Source: Anaeromyxobacter diazotrophicus
GTDB taxonomy: Bacteria; Myxococcota; Myxococcia; Myxococcales; Anaeromyxobacteraceae
Assembly: GCF_013340205.1 (NCBI RefSeq)
Contig: NZ_BJTG01000002.1
Coordinates: 310,001-374,000, forward strand
DNA length: 64,000 bases
Direction of reading: 5' to 3'
Shown: one piece after another, positions 1 through 8,033 of the stretch
How positions within the stretch are numbered: position 1 is the first letter of the stretch
Layout: every line of letters begins with the position of its first letter
Notes under the pieces: model-generated
The model's database searches: none
Seen by the model: the letters and a program-made list of their open reading frames with translations, nothing else
Told to the model about the DNA's origin: nothing
Program-made: the position numbers and the translations under genes

Positions 1-2
1 TC

Positions 3-251
3 TCGGCGCTCGTGCTCGGCGCGCTGCAGGGCGGGATGAGCCTCGGGGCCGCGGGGCTGGCGCGCAGCCTGCCGGACCCCGCCGTCGACCCTCGCGTGCT
101 GCTCGTGAGTGGGGCGGGCGGGTTGCTCATCGTGGGGATCGGCGTGAACCTGCTGCTCGGCGGCCTCTCCGTCGAGGACCGACGGGTGCGGGTGGGGGCC
201 ATGCTCCCCGCGCTCGCCATCGCGCCCGCGCTGCAGGCGCTGCTCGGCTGA
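3..251 (+). CDS. DUF554 family membrane protein, C-terminal part
   Basis: The gene enters from the left edge, so its start is missing; the frame is open from base 3 to the TGA at 249-251. The visible 82 residues are hydrophobic, with a Gly/Leu-rich segment (LLIVGIGVNLLL) and an ending of the type IRVGxMLPAL. That is the usual C-terminus of DUF554/YqgA-like integral membrane proteins, whose function is not established. The family is assigned from this short C-terminal pattern only. Another small multispan membrane protein cannot be excluded. Confidence 0.6.
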   Translation, partial: SALVLGALQGGMSLGAAGLARSLPDPAVDPRVLLVSGAGGLLIVGIGVNLLLGGLSVEDRRVRVGAMLPALAIAPALQALLG

Positions 252-289
252 CGCAGCCCCTTGCCGGGAGGTCGGCCGGGGTCCCCAGC

Positions 290-730
290 TCAGGAGGCGC
301 GCGGCTTGTCGACGCGCGGCGCGGCCGCGGGCCGGAAGTGGCGGCTCGCGAGGTAGCGCCCGAGCGGGAGGTCGTTCACCTGGATGTGGAACTTGAGCCA
401 CTCCGGCAGCCGCGTCCCGATCCAGGCGAGGATCGGGGGTGAGAGCCCCTGCCCGCTCAGCTCCTGACCGAGCTGCGCGAAGTCCTGCATGAAGAGGTCG
501 TGCGCGCTCTTGTGGCGGCCGCGTTCGGGATACGCGGTCTCCGCCATCATCGACTCCTCGGCCTGGAAGTGGGAGACGAGGTAGTCGCCCAGCGCGGAGA
601 GCATCTCCTTGGCCTGCGCGAGATCGTCCGCCTGGGCGGCCCGCGCCAGGGCCTCCATCCGGTCGAGCATCACGCGGTGCTGGCCGTCGATCTCCTCGTA
701 ACCGCTCGCCAGCTCGGAAGTAAGTCGCAC
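290..730 (-). CDS. bacteriohemerythrin
   Basis: A 146-residue single-domain hemerythrin. It is predicted to bind O2 at a carboxylate-bridged di-iron site in the cytosol, as a sensor, store or carrier. Visible ligand motifs are the DGQHRVML segment near the N-terminus, HFQAEES (HxxxE) in the middle and the HKSAHDLFMQDF helix. A longer in-frame opening reaches 1033, but the GTG at 730 is preceded by AGGAGAG at good spacing and begins just before the conserved core, so this start is chosen. The C-terminus (WLKFHIQVND) deviates slightly from the usual HIxxxD. A second hemerythrin lies at 10998, next to a histidine kinase. Confidence 0.85.
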   Translation of the reverse strand: MRLTSELASGYEEIDGQHRVMLDRMEALARAAQADDLAQAKEMLSALGDYLVSHFQAEESMMAETAYPERGRHKSAHDLFMQDFAQLGQELSGQGLSPPILAWIGTRLPEWLKFHIQVNDLPLGRYLASRHFRPAAAPRVDKPRAS

Positions 731-1007
731 GTGTCTCTCCTGGGGCGCAGGAGAGCAGAAGCGCGGCGCGGTCGCAAGGACTCCGAGCCCCTCCGGGGCG
801 TCTCGAGCCGTAGCGTGAGCACGGGAACTCCATCTGGGATCGAACCGGAAAAGCGCTTGGGTATCCGGCAGGCACGCCTGCGCTCGCCGGTCGCGGTCCC
901 GGTGGGGGGCTCCCTGGACCGCCGGGGCAGGCATATCCCCTCCTGGTCGCCCGTTGGGGAGGCGAGCCGGAGAGACCCCTTTCGAAGGGTCGGGAGAGGT
1001 CGAGCTC

Positions 1008-1316
1008 ATGACCAGCGAACTGAAGCGAGCCATGGCGAGGTACGAGGAGGCGCGGGTCCGCTACCGGAAGGCGGTGCTCGCCTCGCTGGACGGCGCCTCG
1101 AACGGAGACGTCATTCGCCAGTCGATCCGGGACTTCCAGCGCGCGAGCGCCGAGCTGAAGCGGCTCGCGCCACCCGCGGCCGTCCCCGCGCGCCCGCTGC
1201 CAGCGCCCGAGGTCCGCCCGGAGCCGGCGGAGGCGCTCGCCACCGCCTGGTCGAGCGTCCGCCGCGCCGTGAGCGGCGTCGGCGCGCGGCTCCGCATCAT
1301 GCGGACGGCGTCGTAG
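1008..1316 (+). CDS. hypothetical small helical protein
   Basis: An unrecognised 102-residue protein. The N-terminal 55 residues are charged and probably helical (ELKRAMARYEEARVRYRKA), the middle is Pro/Ala-rich (PAAVPARPLPAPEVRPEPA) and the C-terminus is basic. There is no signal peptide or membrane span. The ATG at 1008 is preferred to an in-frame start at 954 because GGAGAGG lies just upstream. The last codons fall in a short direct repeat (GCGTCGTAGAGA, present twice between about 1308 and 1332), with the stop in the first copy. It is divergent from the hemerythrin and no function can be assigned. Confidence 0.55.
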   Translation: MTSELKRAMARYEEARVRYRKAVLASLDGASNGDVIRQSIRDFQRASAELKRLAPPAAVPARPLPAPEVRPEPAEALATAWSSVRRAVSGVGARLRIMRTAS

Positions 1317-1372
1317 AGAGGGCGTCGTAGAGACGGGCCCCGCCCCGCCCCACCGCGCTTCGCGCGCCGACC

Positions 1373-2683
1373 TCAGGGCGGCGGCACCCCGCGGAGCGAC
1401 CAGTCGAGGATCTCGATCGGATGCGCGGCCGGGAGCTCGGTGCCGCGCTCTCGCAGCATCCGCTGGATGTGGAGGGTGCACCCGGGGTTGGCGCTCGCGA
1501 GCAGGGCGGCGCCGGTGGTGAGCACGTGCTCCGCCTTCCGCGCGCCGATCTCGGCGGCGCTGGCGGGCTGCAGCAGGTTGTACACACCGGCGCTCCCGCA
1601 GCACTGATCGGGCTCGGGGACCTCGACCAGCTCGAGCCCGGGGATGGAGCGGAGCATCGCGCGCGGCGGCTCTTGCAGGCGCTGCGCGTGACCGAGGTGG
1701 CAGGAGGAGTGGTAGGCGACGCGGACGGGGAAGGGGTGCCGCGGCGCGCGCGGGGCGAGGCTCGCCAGGAGCTCGCTCACGTCCTTCACCCGGGCGGCGA
1801 AGGCGGCCGCCCGCGCCGCCCAGGCGGGATCGCCCGCCAGGAGCCGGCCGTACTCCTTCAGCGACGAGCCACAGCCCGCCGCGTTCACCACCACCGCGTC
1901 GAGCGCGTACGGCTCGAAGCGCGCGATGAGCTCGCGCGCCATGCGCCGCGCCTCCTCGTCGCGGCCGGCGTGCAGGGACAGGGCGCCGCAGCAGCCTTGC
2001 CCGGAGGGCACGATCACCTCGCAGCCCTCGGCGGCGAGCACGCGGACCGTGGCGGCGTTCACGCCGGGGAAGAAGACGCGCTGCACGCAGCCGGCGACGA
2101 GCCCGACCCGCAGGCGGCGCGCCCCGGCGGGTCCCGTGCGCTCTGCCAGGCGCGCCGCGAGCCCGGCCGGGCCGAGCGGGGGCGCGAGCGCCTCCAGCGC
2201 GGCGAGGCGCGGGGAGAGCCGCCGGAGCAGGCCGCTCCGGCGCACGAGCCACTGCAGCCCGGTCACGCGGAAGAGGAAGATGAGGAGCGCGGCCACGCGC
2301 AGCCGCAGCGGGTAGGGGAAGAGCGCGAAGAGGAGGCCCCGGTGGAGCCGCTCGACGAGCGGGCGCCGGCGCTCGCGCTCGACGCGGGCGCGCGCGGACT
2401 CGAGGATCTCCCCGTAGCGCACGCCCGACGGGCACGCCGTCACGCAGGCCAGGCAGCCCAGGCAGCGGTCGAAGTGCTCCGCGACCGCGTCGTCGAGGCG
2501 GACCCGGCCGTCCCCCAGCGCGCGGTACAGGTCGATCCGGCCGCGCGGCGAGTCCATCTCCTCGCCCCAGGAGCGGTAGGTGGGGCAGTGCGGCAGGCAG
2601 AAGCCGCAGTGCACGCAGTCGTCCTCCGGGCGGCGCGCGGCGGGGGCGGCGGGCATCGCGCGGGCGGCTGCCGGCTCGGTCAT
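1373..2683 (-). CDS. glcF: glycolate oxidase iron-sulfur subunit GlcF
   Basis: A 436-residue Fe-S electron-transfer subunit of the glycolate/2-hydroxyacid oxidase complex. Two ferredoxin-type clusters are visible near the N-terminus: CVHCGFCLPHCP and CLGCLACVTACP. Two CCG-type domains follow, with CCGALSLHAG in the first and CHLGHAQR plus CCGSAGVYN in the second. This is the standard GlcF architecture. It starts 1 nt after the glcE stop and ends the three-gene minus-strand operon glcD-glcE-glcF. Electrons from the flavoprotein subunits would pass through it to the membrane quinone pool (family knowledge). Glycolate is the likely substrate, although lactate-type oxidases have similar subunits. 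Confidence 0.92.
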   Translation of the reverse strand: MTEPAAARAMPAAPAARRPEDDCVHCGFCLPHCPTYRSWGEEMDSPRGRIDLYRALGDGRVRLDDAVAEHFDRCLGCLACVTACPSGVRYGEILESARARVERERRRPLVERLHRGLLFALFPYPLRLRVAALLIFLFRVTGLQWLVRRSGLLRRLSPRLAALEALAPPLGPAGLAARLAERTGPAGARRLRVGLVAGCVQRVFFPGVNAATVRVLAAEGCEVIVPSGQGCCGALSLHAGRDEEARRMARELIARFEPYALDAVVVNAAGCGSSLKEYGRLLAGDPAWAARAAAFAARVKDVSELLASLAPRAPRHPFPVRVAYHSSCHLGHAQRLQEPPRAMLRSIPGLELVEVPEPDQCCGSAGVYNLLQPASAAEIGARKAEHVLTTGAALLASANPGCTLHIQRMLRERGTELPAAHPIEILDWSLRGVPPP

Positions 2684-2684
2684 C

Positions 2685-3917
2685 TCAGATCCCTCCCACG
2701 AAGCGGCCGGGGGCGAGGCGCTCCTCGGGGTCGAGCTGCGCCTTCACGCGCCGCATGAGCGACAGGCCGGGCGGCGGCGGGCCCCACGGGTCGACCCGCG
2801 CCCGCACCTCCGCGGGCGCCGCGCCCACGACGAGCGAGCCGCCGGCCGCGGCGAGCGCCGCGCGCGCCTCCGTCACCGCCCGGGCGGCCGCGCCGGGATC
2901 GGCGGGCTCGCCGGAGGCGAAGGCGACGCCGAGGGTGGGGTAGATCGCCGCCGCCGCGCCGCCCAGCGATGCGAGCAGCGGCCGGAGCGCCAGGCGCTCC
3001 GCGGGCTCGAGGCCGGTGCGCGGGAAGGTGAGCCGGGCCCGGAGCGCGCCTCCCGACCGCGCCGCGTTGTGCCGCGCCCAGAAGGCCCGGGCGCCCTCCT
3101 CCTCCAGCGGCTCGACGCCGTGGCCCAGCCGCTCGCACAGCGCGAACAGCCGCTGCGCCTGCTCCGCCACGCCCGGCGGGAAGCCCTCGAAGCGGAGCGC
3201 GAGCTGGAAGCCGTCGCCGGTGAGGAGCGCCGCCGCCGCCGAGGGCTCGAGCTGCGCCTGGCCGAGCGCCGCCGCCAGCGCGCGCAGCCCGCCGGCGTCG
3301 AGCATGGGCACGAGCACGGTCCGGTCCGCCTCGGGCAGCGGGTGCAGGCGGAAGGTGACCGTCCCGATGAGCGCGAGCGTGCCGAGCGAGCCCACCAGCA
3401 GCCGCGGCACGTCGAAGCCCGCCACGTTCTTCACCACCTTGCCCCCGCCCTTCGCCAGCACCCCGTCCGCGCGCACGAAGCTCATGCCGACCACGAGGTC
3501 GCGCGCGGCGCCGAAGCGGTGCCGGCGCGGGCCGTACGCGTTCGCCGCGACGACGCCGCCCACGGTGGCGCGCTCCGCGAGCGGGGGGTCGAGCGCCAGC
3601 CGTTGGCGGTGCGGCCGGAGCCGCCGCTGCAGCTCGCCGAGGGGCAGGCCCGCCTCGACCACCGCGATCTGGTCGGCGGGGGCGTGCTCCACCACGCGCG
3701 CGAGGCGCGCCGTGCGGAGGAGGACGTCGAGGCGGCGCGGCGGCGCGCCGAGCTCGAGCTCGGTCCCGCCTCCCACGAACGCGACCGCGCGGCCGTCGCG
3801 GGCGCACGCCGCGAGCACCTCCGCCGCCTCGTCGAGGGTGGCGGGCTCGACCACCTCGCGCGGGACGACGCCCAGGATGGCGTCGGCGGGGGTGCCCTCT
3901 CGCCCGAGCGCTACCAT
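2685..3917 (-). CDS. glcE: glycolate oxidase FAD-binding subunit GlcE
   Basis: A 410-residue flavoprotein of the FAD/PCMH (BBE-type) family. The N-terminal half has the FAD-binding signatures FVGGGTELELG, ATVGGVVAANAYGPRRHRFG (broken form of GG.xA.N..G) and KVVKNVAGFD, followed by LLVGSLGTLALI. The C-terminus ends RRVKAQLDPEERLAPGRF, typical of GlcE. The ATG at 3917 overlaps the glcD stop by 7 nt and implies translational coupling. It pairs with GlcD and GlcF to oxidise glycolate to glyoxylate. The much longer frame that reads on to 5273 is an antisense-type artefact of high GC and was trimmed. Confidence 0.88.
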   Translation of the reverse strand: MVALGREGTPADAILGVVPREVVEPATLDEAAEVLAACARDGRAVAFVGGGTELELGAPPRRLDVLLRTARLARVVEHAPADQIAVVEAGLPLGELQRRLRPHRQRLALDPPLAERATVGGVVAANAYGPRRHRFGAARDLVVGMSFVRADGVLAKGGGKVVKNVAGFDVPRLLVGSLGTLALIGTVTFRLHPLPEADRTVLVPMLDAGGLRALAAALGQAQLEPSAAAALLTGDGFQLALRFEGFPPGVAEQAQRLFALCERLGHGVEPLEEEGARAFWARHNAARSGGALRARLTFPRTGLEPAERLALRPLLASLGGAAAAIYPTLGVAFASGEPADPGAAARAVTEARAALAAAGGSLVVGAAPAEVRARVDPWGPPPPGLSLMRRVKAQLDPEERLAPGRFVGGI

Positions 3918-5374
3918 CGCTCCGCCTGTCCGGCCAGCTCGAGCGGGTGCGGCTGGTAGGGCCCGGGCCGCTCGCCGCAGAGCCGCGGGGTGGGGAACAC
4001 CTTCCCCGGGTTGAAGCGCCCGCGAGGATCGAAGCCCCAGCGGACCCGCGCCATGGTCTCGAGGTCGTCCGGCCCGAACATGTCGGCCATCGCCGCCGCC
4101 TTCTCGGCGCCCACGCCGTGCTCGCCGGTGATCGAGCCGCCGTACCGGACGCACAGCCGCAGGATCTCGCGGCCGAGCGCCGCCGCCCGCTCCTCCTCGC
4201 CCGGGGCGCGGGCGTCGTAGAGCACGAGGGGGTGCAGGTTGCCGTCCCCCGCGTGGAAGACGTTCGCCACCCGCAGCCCGGCCTCCTCGGCCAGGCGCCC
4301 GATGTCCCGCAGCACCCGCGCGATCTCGGAGCGCGGGATCACCCCGTCCTCCACCAGGTAGTTGGGGCTGATGCGGCCCATGGCCGCGAAGGCGCACTTG
4401 CGCCCCTTCCACATGAGCTGCCGCTCCGCCTCGTCGCGGGGGATCCGGATCTCGAGCGCGCCGGCGGCGCGGGCGATCTCCACCGCGCGCCGCGAGACGT
4501 GCTCCACCTCCGCCGTGGCGCCGTCGGCGTCCATGAGCAGCGCGGCGCCCACGTCGGGCCAGTCGAGGCCGGTCGCGGCGCGCGCGGCCGCGATGGCGAG
4601 CCGATCCATCATCTCGATGGCGGCGGGGAGGATGCCGGCCGCGATGATGCCGGAGACGGCCGCGCCCGCCTCGTCGGTGGAGGGGAAGGTGGCGAAGAAG
4701 GTGCGGGTCGCCTCGGGCTTGCGCAGGAGCCGCAGCGTCACCTCGGTGGCGATGCCGAGCATCCCCTCGCTCCCCACCAGCACCGCCAGCAGGTCGTAGC
4801 CGGGCGGGTCGAGCGCCGGGCCGCCGAGGTCGACCACCTCGCCGCCGTCGAGGACCACCCGCGCGGCGAGGACGTGGTTCACCGTGAAGCCGTACTTGAG
4901 GCAGTGCGCGCCGCCGGAGTTCTCGGCCACGTTGCCGCCGACCGTGCACACGCCCTGCGAGGACGGGTCGGGCGCGTAGTAGTAGCCGCCCGCCTGGACC
5001 GTGCGCGACACGTCGAGGTTGATGACGCCGGGCTCGACGCGGATGGTGCCGTTCTCGAGGTCGACCCCGAGGACCCGCGTCATGCGCGAGAGGCCGACCA
5101 CCACGCACCCGGGCACCGGGCGCGCGCCGCCGGACAGGCCGGTGCCGGCGCCGCGCGGGACGATGGGCAGACCCGCCTCCGAGGCGAGCTTCACCACGCG
5201 CGCCACCTCGTCGGTGGTGGCGGGCAGGACGACCAGCGCCGGGGTGGTGCGGCCGTGGGTGAGGCCGTCGCACTCGTACACGAGGAGGTCGGCGGGATCG
5301 GAGATGCAGTGCTCCGCGCCCACCACGGCCGCCATCCGGTGGACGAGGTCGGGCGCGACGGCGGGCCGTACCAT
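3911..5374 (-). CDS. glcD: glycolate oxidase subunit GlcD (FAD-linked oxidase)
   Basis: A 487-residue FAD-linked 2-hydroxyacid dehydrogenase. The FAD-binding motif PRGAGTGLSGGA is at about residues 73-84. Further family motifs are GVCTVGGNVAENSGGAHCLKYG, VGSEGMLGIATE, the active-site FHAGDGNLHP and the C-terminal GEHGVGAEK and FDPRGRFNPGKVFP. The ATG at 5374 has GGAGAGAG upstream; an in-frame extension to 5539 lacks such a site. This is the first gene of glcD-glcE-glcF. The reaction, glycolate to glyoxylate with electrons going to GlcF, is family knowledge. A D-lactate dehydrogenase role is the main alternative. Confidence 0.92.
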   Translation of the reverse strand: MVRPAVAPDLVHRMAAVVGAEHCISDPADLLVYECDGLTHGRTTPALVVLPATTDEVARVVKLASEAGLPIVPRGAGTGLSGGARPVPGCVVVGLSRMTRVLGVDLENGTIRVEPGVINLDVSRTVQAGGYYYAPDPSSQGVCTVGGNVAENSGGAHCLKYGFTVNHVLAARVVLDGGEVVDLGGPALDPPGYDLLAVLVGSEGMLGIATEVTLRLLRKPEATRTFFATFPSTDEAGAAVSGIIAAGILPAAIEMMDRLAIAAARAATGLDWPDVGAALLMDADGATAEVEHVSRRAVEIARAAGALEIRIPRDEAERQLMWKGRKCAFAAMGRISPNYLVEDGVIPRSEIARVLRDIGRLAEEAGLRVANVFHAGDGNLHPLVLYDARAPGEEERAAALGREILRLCVRYGGSITGEHGVGAEKAAAMADMFGPDDLETMARVRWGFDPRGRFNPGKVFPTPRLCGERPGPYQPHPLELAGQAERW

Positions 5375-5550
5375 GGCTCTCTCCAGGCTCGTGGGGTGCG
5401 CGCAGCGGAGTGTGGACGCGCGGGGGCCTCGCCGGGAAGCGGGGACCCTCATGAAGGGAGTGGCGCCCGCTCCCTCGGCCGCCCCTGGCGGGGCGTTCGG
5501 CGGGCGATCGCGCTTGAGGGGGACGTCACTTCGAGTCATTGTTCGTCACC

Positions 5551-6606
5551 ATGAGTCCACCCCGCCCTCGCCACGCCCCGCAAGGCATCGTGCCGCCCCA
5601 CATCCTCCGCCACCTGGCCCAGCACGGAGCCGACGAGGAGCGGGGGCGCGCCGTCGACACCCTCATGGCCACCGAGCGGCTGCGCGGCGAGCGGCACGCG
5701 GTCGCCGACCAGCGCGGCGGCGTCCCGGCGGGGCAGAAGCGGCGGACCCTGTACGACGCGCTGCACCTGCAGCGGCTCCCGGGGAGGCTCGTGCGGGGCG
5801 AGAGCGACGCGCCGGTGCGCGACGCGGCGGTGAACGAGGCGTTCGACGGGCTGGGCGCGACCTACGACTTCTACGCCGAGGTGCTGGGGCGGCGCTCCAT
5901 CGACGGCCGGGGCGAGCGGCTCGACGCCTCGGTCCACTTCGGCCGCGCCTACGACAACGCCTTCTGGAACGGCCGCGAGATGGTGTTCGGCGACGGCGAC
6001 GGGAAGCTCTTCCAGGGCTTCACGCGCTGCCTGGAGGTCATCGGCCACGAGCTCACGCACGGCGTGGTCGAGGCCGAGGCGGCCCTGGTATACGAGGGAC
6101 AGCCGGGGGCGCTCAACGAGTCGTTCGCCGACGTGCTGGGCGTGCTCGTCAAGCAGTGGAAGCTCGGGCAGACGGTGGCGCAGGCGAGCTGGCTGGTGGG
6201 GGAGGGGCTGCTCGCGCCGGGCGTGCACGGCGCCGCGCTGCGCTCGATGAAGGCGCCGGGCACCGCCTACGACGACCGCCGGCTCGGCAAGGACCCGCAG
6301 CCGGCGACGATGAAGGGCTACGTCGAGACCGAGGACGACAACGGCGGGGTGCACGTGAACTCGGGCATCCCGAACCACGCGTTCTACCTGTGCGCGAAGG
6401 CGTTCGGCGGCCACGCCTGGGAGAAGGCGGGCCGCGTCTGGTACCACGCGCTCTGCCACACGCTCGGGCGCACCAGCGACTTCGCCGGCGCGGCGCAGGC
6501 CACCGCGCTCTCCGCACGGGCGCTGCTCGGCGCCGAGGCGGAGAAGATCGTGAAGGAGGCGTGGCGGGCGGTGGGCGTCGGCGCGGCGGCCGAGCGCGCG
6601 GCGTGA
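5551..6606 (+). CDS. protealysin-like M4 (thermolysin family) metallopeptidase
   Basis: A 351-residue zinc endopeptidase. The zinc site is complete: HELTH gives H166, E167 and H170, and NESFAD gives E190, exactly 20 residues after the second His as in thermolysin. The catalytic His lies in GVHVNSGIPNHAFY. No signal peptide is seen. The N-terminus carries a short segment PPHILRHLA, like the PPYLL-type motif of protealysin propeptides, in place of the long FTP/PepSY propeptide of secreted M4 enzymes. It is therefore probably made in the cytosol as a short proenzyme. No emfourin-like inhibitor gene follows; the next gene is convergent. The ATG at 5551 is preferred to a TTG at 5539. Confidence 0.88.
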   Translation: MSPPRPRHAPQGIVPPHILRHLAQHGADEERGRAVDTLMATERLRGERHAVADQRGGVPAGQKRRTLYDALHLQRLPGRLVRGESDAPVRDAAVNEAFDGLGATYDFYAEVLGRRSIDGRGERLDASVHFGRAYDNAFWNGREMVFGDGDGKLFQGFTRCLEVIGHELTHGVVEAEAALVYEGQPGALNESFADVLGVLVKQWKLGQTVAQASWLVGEGLLAPGVHGAALRSMKAPGTAYDDRRLGKDPQPATMKGYVETEDDNGGVHVNSGIPNHAFYLCAKAFGGHAWEKAGRVWYHALCHTLGRTSDFAGAAQATALSARALLGAEAEKIVKEAWRAVGVGAAAERAA

Positions 6607-6663
6607 GGGCCGGGAGGGGCGCGCGGCCTCTCGACCACGCACGGCCACGCGGAAGTGAGCCGC

Positions 6664-7287
6664 TCAGCGCCCGCGCCGGAGCGTGAGCGGCAGCTTCACC
6701 AGCACGTCCTTCCGGCACCGGGTGACCGCCGAGGCGGACAGCTCGCCCAGCTTGGCCAGGACGCGGACCTGCTCCCCCGGCTGGCAGGGCACGGTGGTGA
6801 GGAGCGGGGTCGTCCCCATGTCCTCGCCGTCCACCAGCACGCTCGCGCCGGACGGCGCCGTGTCGACCTGGAGGCCGAAGCCCTGGAACGGCAGGACCTC
6901 CTCGCCGCTGGCGGGGTCGACGCGCGCCGAGCGCGGCGCGATGGCCTCGCTGCCGACCCAGCTCTTCTGCAGGTCCGCCAGCTCCGCGGGGGAGGCGGGC
7001 CTCGCCTCCTCGCGGCCGGTCAGCGCCGCGCCTCCGGAGGCGGCGTGCTCGAGGGCCGCGGTGGCCGCGGCCGCGGCGCGCCGGGCGGAGCCCGCGCGCG
7101 CCGAGGCGCCGCGCAGCCCGATCGCGCCCAGCGCCGCGACCGCCACCAGCGCCACGGCGGCGAAGACGATGCGCCGCACGGCCGCGCGGTGCGCGCTCCG
7201 CCGGGTGAAGAGCGCAGGATCGGGGAGCGCCTCGCGATCGACGTGCCGCTCGCGCCCTCCGGCCGGACTCCGGGACGTTCCGTTCAT
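6664..7287 (-). CDS. membrane-anchored PEGA-domain-like protein
   Basis: A 207-residue protein with a cytosolic basic N-terminus, one membrane segment (VRRIVFAAVALVAVAALGAIGL, about residues 37-58) and an Ala-rich linker. The C-terminal domain LQVDTAPSGASVLVDGEDMGTTPLL is the PEGA-type pattern (x-SxPxGAxVxVDGxxxGxTP), a small beta domain common in myxobacterial surface or kinase-associated proteins. The ATG at 7287 has AGGAG upstream and overlaps the stop of the preceding membrane gene by 4 nt (ATGA), so the two are coupled. The molecular role is unknown; exposure of the PEGA domain to the periplasm is inferred from topology. Confidence 0.7.
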   Translation of the reverse strand: MNGTSRSPAGGRERHVDREALPDPALFTRRSAHRAAVRRIVFAAVALVAVAALGAIGLRGASARAGSARRAAAAATAALEHAASGGAALTGREEARPASPAELADLQKSWVGSEAIAPRSARVDPASGEEVLPFQGFGLQVDTAPSGASVLVDGEDMGTTPLLTTVPCQPGEQVRVLAKLGELSASAVTRCRKDVLVKLPLTLRRGR

Positions 7288-7841
7288 CGCCAGCTCCTCC
7301 GGTGTGCCAGATCGATCGCGACCGCCCAGGCGGCCGGAACGCGAGGCGCCAGCAGCGGCCACCAGGCCACGCAGGCGCAGACGAGCCCCACCCCCGCCAC
7401 GCACCACGCCGCGCGCCGGCGCTCGCGCTCGACCGCGCGGCGTCGCTCCGCCGCCCGGCGGGCCGCCACCAGCGGATCCTCGGGAGCGCGGGACGCGGCC
7501 ACTCGCAGGAGGAGCGCCGCGCCGGCCCAGGCCGCGCCGACCACGTTCCCCATCACCGCCTCCGCGACGCCCTTGCCGATGCCGGCGCCGACCTCCAGCA
7601 GGCCGGGCGGCGGGAGCCCGAAGCGCGACTCGCGCTTCGGGGCGCGGCGCGCGCGCCGCTCGCGCCCCTCGATCGCGCCCACCCGGGCGCGCAGGATGAC
7701 GAGGCGCAGGAGCGCCGCGGACAGGAAGAAGAGCGCGCAGCTCGCCTCCGGCGGCGGGGGACACGGCAGGCGCGCCAGCCGGGCAGGGAGGTGCCAGAGC
7801 GGCATCGACGCGGCGCCGAGCCCGAAGAACAAGAACCACAA
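7284..7841 (-). CDS. hypothetical membrane protein
   Basis: About 185 residues, not recognised. There is a hydrophobic N-terminal stretch (WFLFFGLGAAS), a second segment (CALFFLSAALLRLVIL), a basic linker (ERRARRAPKRES), a Gly/Ala-rich segment around GNVVGAAWAGAALLLRVA, and a last span near the C-terminus (CVAGVGLVCACVAWWPLLA). The frame is open much further upstream but only as high-GC shadow. The start is placed at the TTG at 7841 because GGGAGG lies 9 nt before it; an ATG at 7804 is the alternative. It is translationally coupled to the PEGA-domain gene and presumably works with it. Confidence 0.55.
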   Translation of the reverse strand: MWFLFFGLGAASMPLWHLPARLARLPCPPPPEASCALFFLSAALLRLVILRARVGAIEGRERRARRAPKRESRFGLPPPGLLEVGAGIGKGVAEAVMGNVVGAAWAGAALLLRVAASRAPEDPLVAARRAAERRRAVERERRRAAWCVAGVGLVCACVAWWPLLAPRVPAAWAVAIDLAHRRSWR

Positions 7842-8033
7842 GCGGGGGACCCTCCCAGGTCGAGGCGAGCAGCCTAGCGCACGGCCGGCGCGGCTCGCAT
7901 CGGAGTCGCTGGGGGCCGAGGTGGGCGCGCGCGCTGCGGGTGGGGAGCCCGCCCACACGCGGCCCGCGGCGCCTCCGGGGTGCGGTTGCGATAAGCTCGC
8001 CTGACCGGCTGGCTCGAGCCGGCGTGGGGCGGC

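Noticed and set aside
888..915. Possible additional GGTCGC array upstream of the small helical protein
   Set aside because: Only two or three imperfect units are present, which GC bias can explain; likewise at 21245-21260.
2685..5273. A single fused GlcD-E protein on the minus strand
   Set aside because: The reading frame upstream of 3917 is shadow sequence; glcD lies in another frame with its own stop at 3911.
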